34,205 bases of DNA from an uncultured Selenomonadaceae bacterium (lineage in GTDB: Bacteria > Bacillota > Negativicutes > Selenomonadales > Selenomonadaceae). Of the stretch, positions 33,178 through 34,205 are shown in pieces. Made by a program: the position numbers and the translations under genes. Position 1 is the stretch's first letter. Each line of letters starts with the position of its first letter. The notes under the pieces are model-generated. The model was not told the DNA's origin, did no database searches, and was given only the letters and a program-made list of their open reading frames with translations. The stretch is from positions 1,587-35,791 of the forward strand of contig CAJOIB010000008.1 of NCBI GenBank assembly GCA_905234705.1, in the 5' to 3' direction.

Positions 33178-33182
33178 TTGAA

Positions 33183-33368
33183 ATGGAGTCTCGACAATAT
33201 AAAAAACCTACGATTATTCATAGTGACGCTGGGCGCGCTATTTTTCCGGCTGTAGCGCTTGCTTTTGCCACCGGAGTGGGACTTGCTTTATCCAAAGGCA
33301 ACCATTACATTGATTCTAATCACACTGGGAAATTGACTGAGCGCAAGGATTTTAAATTTGAAGGCTAA
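33183..33368 (+). CDS. Putative RiPP precursor peptide 2
   Basis: 61 aa from ATG 33183, with GGAG 10 bases upstream, 5 bases after the PqqD-like stop. It has the shared leader (YKKPTIIHSD), a hydrophobic Ala/Gly middle (FPAVALAFATGVGLALSKG) and the C-terminus HYIDSNHTGKLTERK. The last part is nearly the same as in precursor 3 (IDSTHTDTLTERK), so it may be the modified core or a second recognition element. No Cys. Confidence 0.75.
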   Translation: MESRQYKKPTIIHSDAGRAIFPAVALAFATGVGLALSKGNHYIDSNHTGKLTERKDFKFEG

Positions 33369-33370
33369 CT

Positions 33371-33571
33371 ATGGAAACTTACAGTAAACCCACTATTACG
33401 AATGAGGATTCATTGAACGAAAATCAAAATGCTGAACTGCCTAAAATAAACATCGCGAAAATTGCTGAAATAAAGGCTATTGTTGTTACTGCTCTGACAC
33501 TTGGAAAAAGTTCAATAGATTCAACGCATACGGATACATTGACCGAGCGCAAGAAAAGTGATAATCACTAA
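33371..33571 (+). CDS. Putative RiPP precursor peptide 3
   Basis: 66 aa from ATG 33371, two bases after precursor 2, with GAAGG at 33360-33364. Leader YSKPTITNED matches the other two; the middle is less hydrophobic (INIAKIAEIKAIVVTALTLG), and the C-terminus is SIDSTHTDTLTERK. No Cys. It is the last gene of the operon, followed by the terminator at 33576. Confidence 0.75.
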   Translation: METYSKPTITNEDSLNENQNAELPKINIAKIAEIKAIVVTALTLGKSSIDSTHTDTLTERKKSDNH

Positions 33572-33574
33572 AAA

Positions 33575-33593
33575 TGTCCCGCTGTACCAACAC
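33575..33593 (+). repeat. 19-bp direct repeat, right copy
   Basis: Identical to 31012-31030. Here it forms the left arm and loop of a working terminator at the end of the RiPP operon. Confidence 0.9.
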
Positions 33594-33606
33594 GGCGGGA
33601 TTTTTT
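33576..33606. terminator. Bidirectional terminator at the end of the RiPP operon
   Basis: TCCCGC (33577-33582 region) pairs with GCGGGA (33595-33600), then six Ts. The preceding A-run gives Ts on the minus strand for the convergent XRE gene. Confidence 0.8.
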
Positions 33607-33614
33607 ATGTTAAA

Positions 33615-34046
33615 CTAATCAACAACAACAATCTGAGTTTCGCCTAGATTTTTAAGATAATCATTCATTTCGGCGAAAGTCATATTATGCTCAATGGCGG
33701 AAATGATAACGGCGTCCCAGGATTTTCGCGGATAAAGAATCGCATAGCCGCCATACCGGAGCAAATATTGAGTTTGTTCCAAATTCAGATTGAAAACGCG
33801 GGCAATACCTATCAATCTTTCGCGCGAAGCATTTTTAGCGCCGGAAAAAATATGATGAATATAGCTGTCGTCCAAAAACATTGCAAAGGCGACATCGTGC
33901 CGCGTTAAATTTCTTTCGCGCAGGAGTTCACTCAAATATTCGTGAATCGGCTTGGAAAATTCGCCCTTGTTTTTGCTAATAAAATTTTCAACTTTAGGAT
34001 CAGCTTTCAATTCGTTAAAAAGTTCGCCCGTGCTTTTTTCTTTCAT
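33615..34046 (-). CDS. XRE-family helix-turn-helix regulator
   Basis: 143 aa, ATG at 34046 (minus) with GGAGG 8 bases upstream. An N-terminal helical segment precedes a Cro/CI-type HTH (about 37-95: YLSELLRERNLTRHDVA, DDSYIHHIFSGAKNASRERLIGIARVFNLNLEQ). The C-terminal ~45 residues (LLRYGGYAILYPRKSWDAVIISAIEHNMTFAEMND) resemble a partner-binding extension seen in regulators paired with bacterial Ser/Thr kinases. It is divergent from a probable kinase gene, with only 39 bases between the start codons, so it likely controls both. Confidence 0.85.
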   Translation of the reverse strand: MKEKSTGELFNELKADPKVENFISKNKGEFSKPIHEYLSELLRERNLTRHDVAFAMFLDDSYIHHIFSGAKNASRERLIGIARVFNLNLEQTQYLLRYGGYAILYPRKSWDAVIISAIEHNMTFAEMNDYLKNLGETQIVVVD

Positions 34047-34085
34047 AGTGATGCCTCCAATTTTTTACAGGAAGTGAAGATTAAA

Positions 34086-34205
34086 ATGAATCCGCTGGAT
34101 AATATGTATGAGACGATTGACATTTTGAAGCCGAGTGTCAAATTAGCGTACGATAGAATTGGTAAACAAATTTGCATAATCAAGGAGCGGAATTTGAAAC
34201 TCTTG
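34086..34205 (+). CDS. Start of a probable Ser/Thr protein kinase, truncated by the window end
   Basis: ATG 34086 follows AGGAAGTGA by 7-9 bases; 40 codons are present without a stop. SVKLAYDRIGKQICIIKERN resembles the beta-strands at the start of a eukaryotic-type kinase fold, with the Val-Ala-x-Lys-like lysine in ICIIKER. The pairing with a divergent XRE regulator is a familiar arrangement in Firmicutes. The rest lies outside the window, so the call is tentative. Confidence 0.55.
   Translation, partial: MNPLDNMYETIDILKPSVKLAYDRIGKQICIIKERNLKLL

Overview
The window looks like chromosomal DNA of a diderm Firmicute, most likely Negativicutes (Selenomonas and relatives). This is inferred from Firmicute-type genes (RNase J, EcfA1/EcfA2 pair, YacL-like PIN/TRAM protein, ChW-repeat proteins) found together with an outer-membrane secretin. 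Codon use is AT-leaning with many GCG/CGC codons. No database search was possible, so all family names come from motif recognition.

Left region (1-8421, all +): a tightly packed, often overlapping run. It holds a partial unknown gene, a CofE/F420-ligase-like protein, an exported GH84 hexosaminidase, a secretin, a broken precorrin-2 dehydrogenase, hemA, ecfA1, a CgeB-like glycosyltransferase and ecfA2. The tetrapyrrole genes and ECF ATPases suggest cofactor synthesis and vitamin or metal uptake, but no EcfT or S component is present.

Middle region (8485-20364): a YbjN-domain protein, a GH32 beta-fructosidase with its own promoter, two secreted ChW-repeat paralogues separated by tRNA-Pro(UGG), a DUF1232 protein, a small ribbon-helix-helix regulator, a ketoacyl-ACP synthase III, a secreted DUF3298-type protein, RNase J and DnaE. 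The 3' ends of the GH32 gene and of the KAS III gene are both followed by degenerate extra copies of themselves, including the stop codon. This is a recurring local oddity.

Minus-strand block (20512-24101): a CheB catalytic domain, a YacL-like PIN/TRAM membrane protein, a cupin, RfbD and an unknown 125-aa protein.

Accessory right end (24279-34205): (a) a two-gene unit of a 1836-aa AAA+/STAND-like ATPase and a 360-aa protein ending in a HEPN-like R-X4-H motif, a candidate undescribed conflict or defence system; (b) a compact RiPP cassette with a YkgJ-type Cys-cluster protein, a radical SAM enzyme with a reduced SPASM region, a PqqD-like RRE protein and three Cys-free precursor peptides sharing a Y-x-(K/R)-P-T-I leader, bounded by a 19-bp direct repeat; (c) an XRE regulator divergent from the start of a probable Ser/Thr kinase gene. 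Two copies of a structured, hairpin-rich dispersed repeat lie in opposite orientations at 20381-20490 and 30893-31000.
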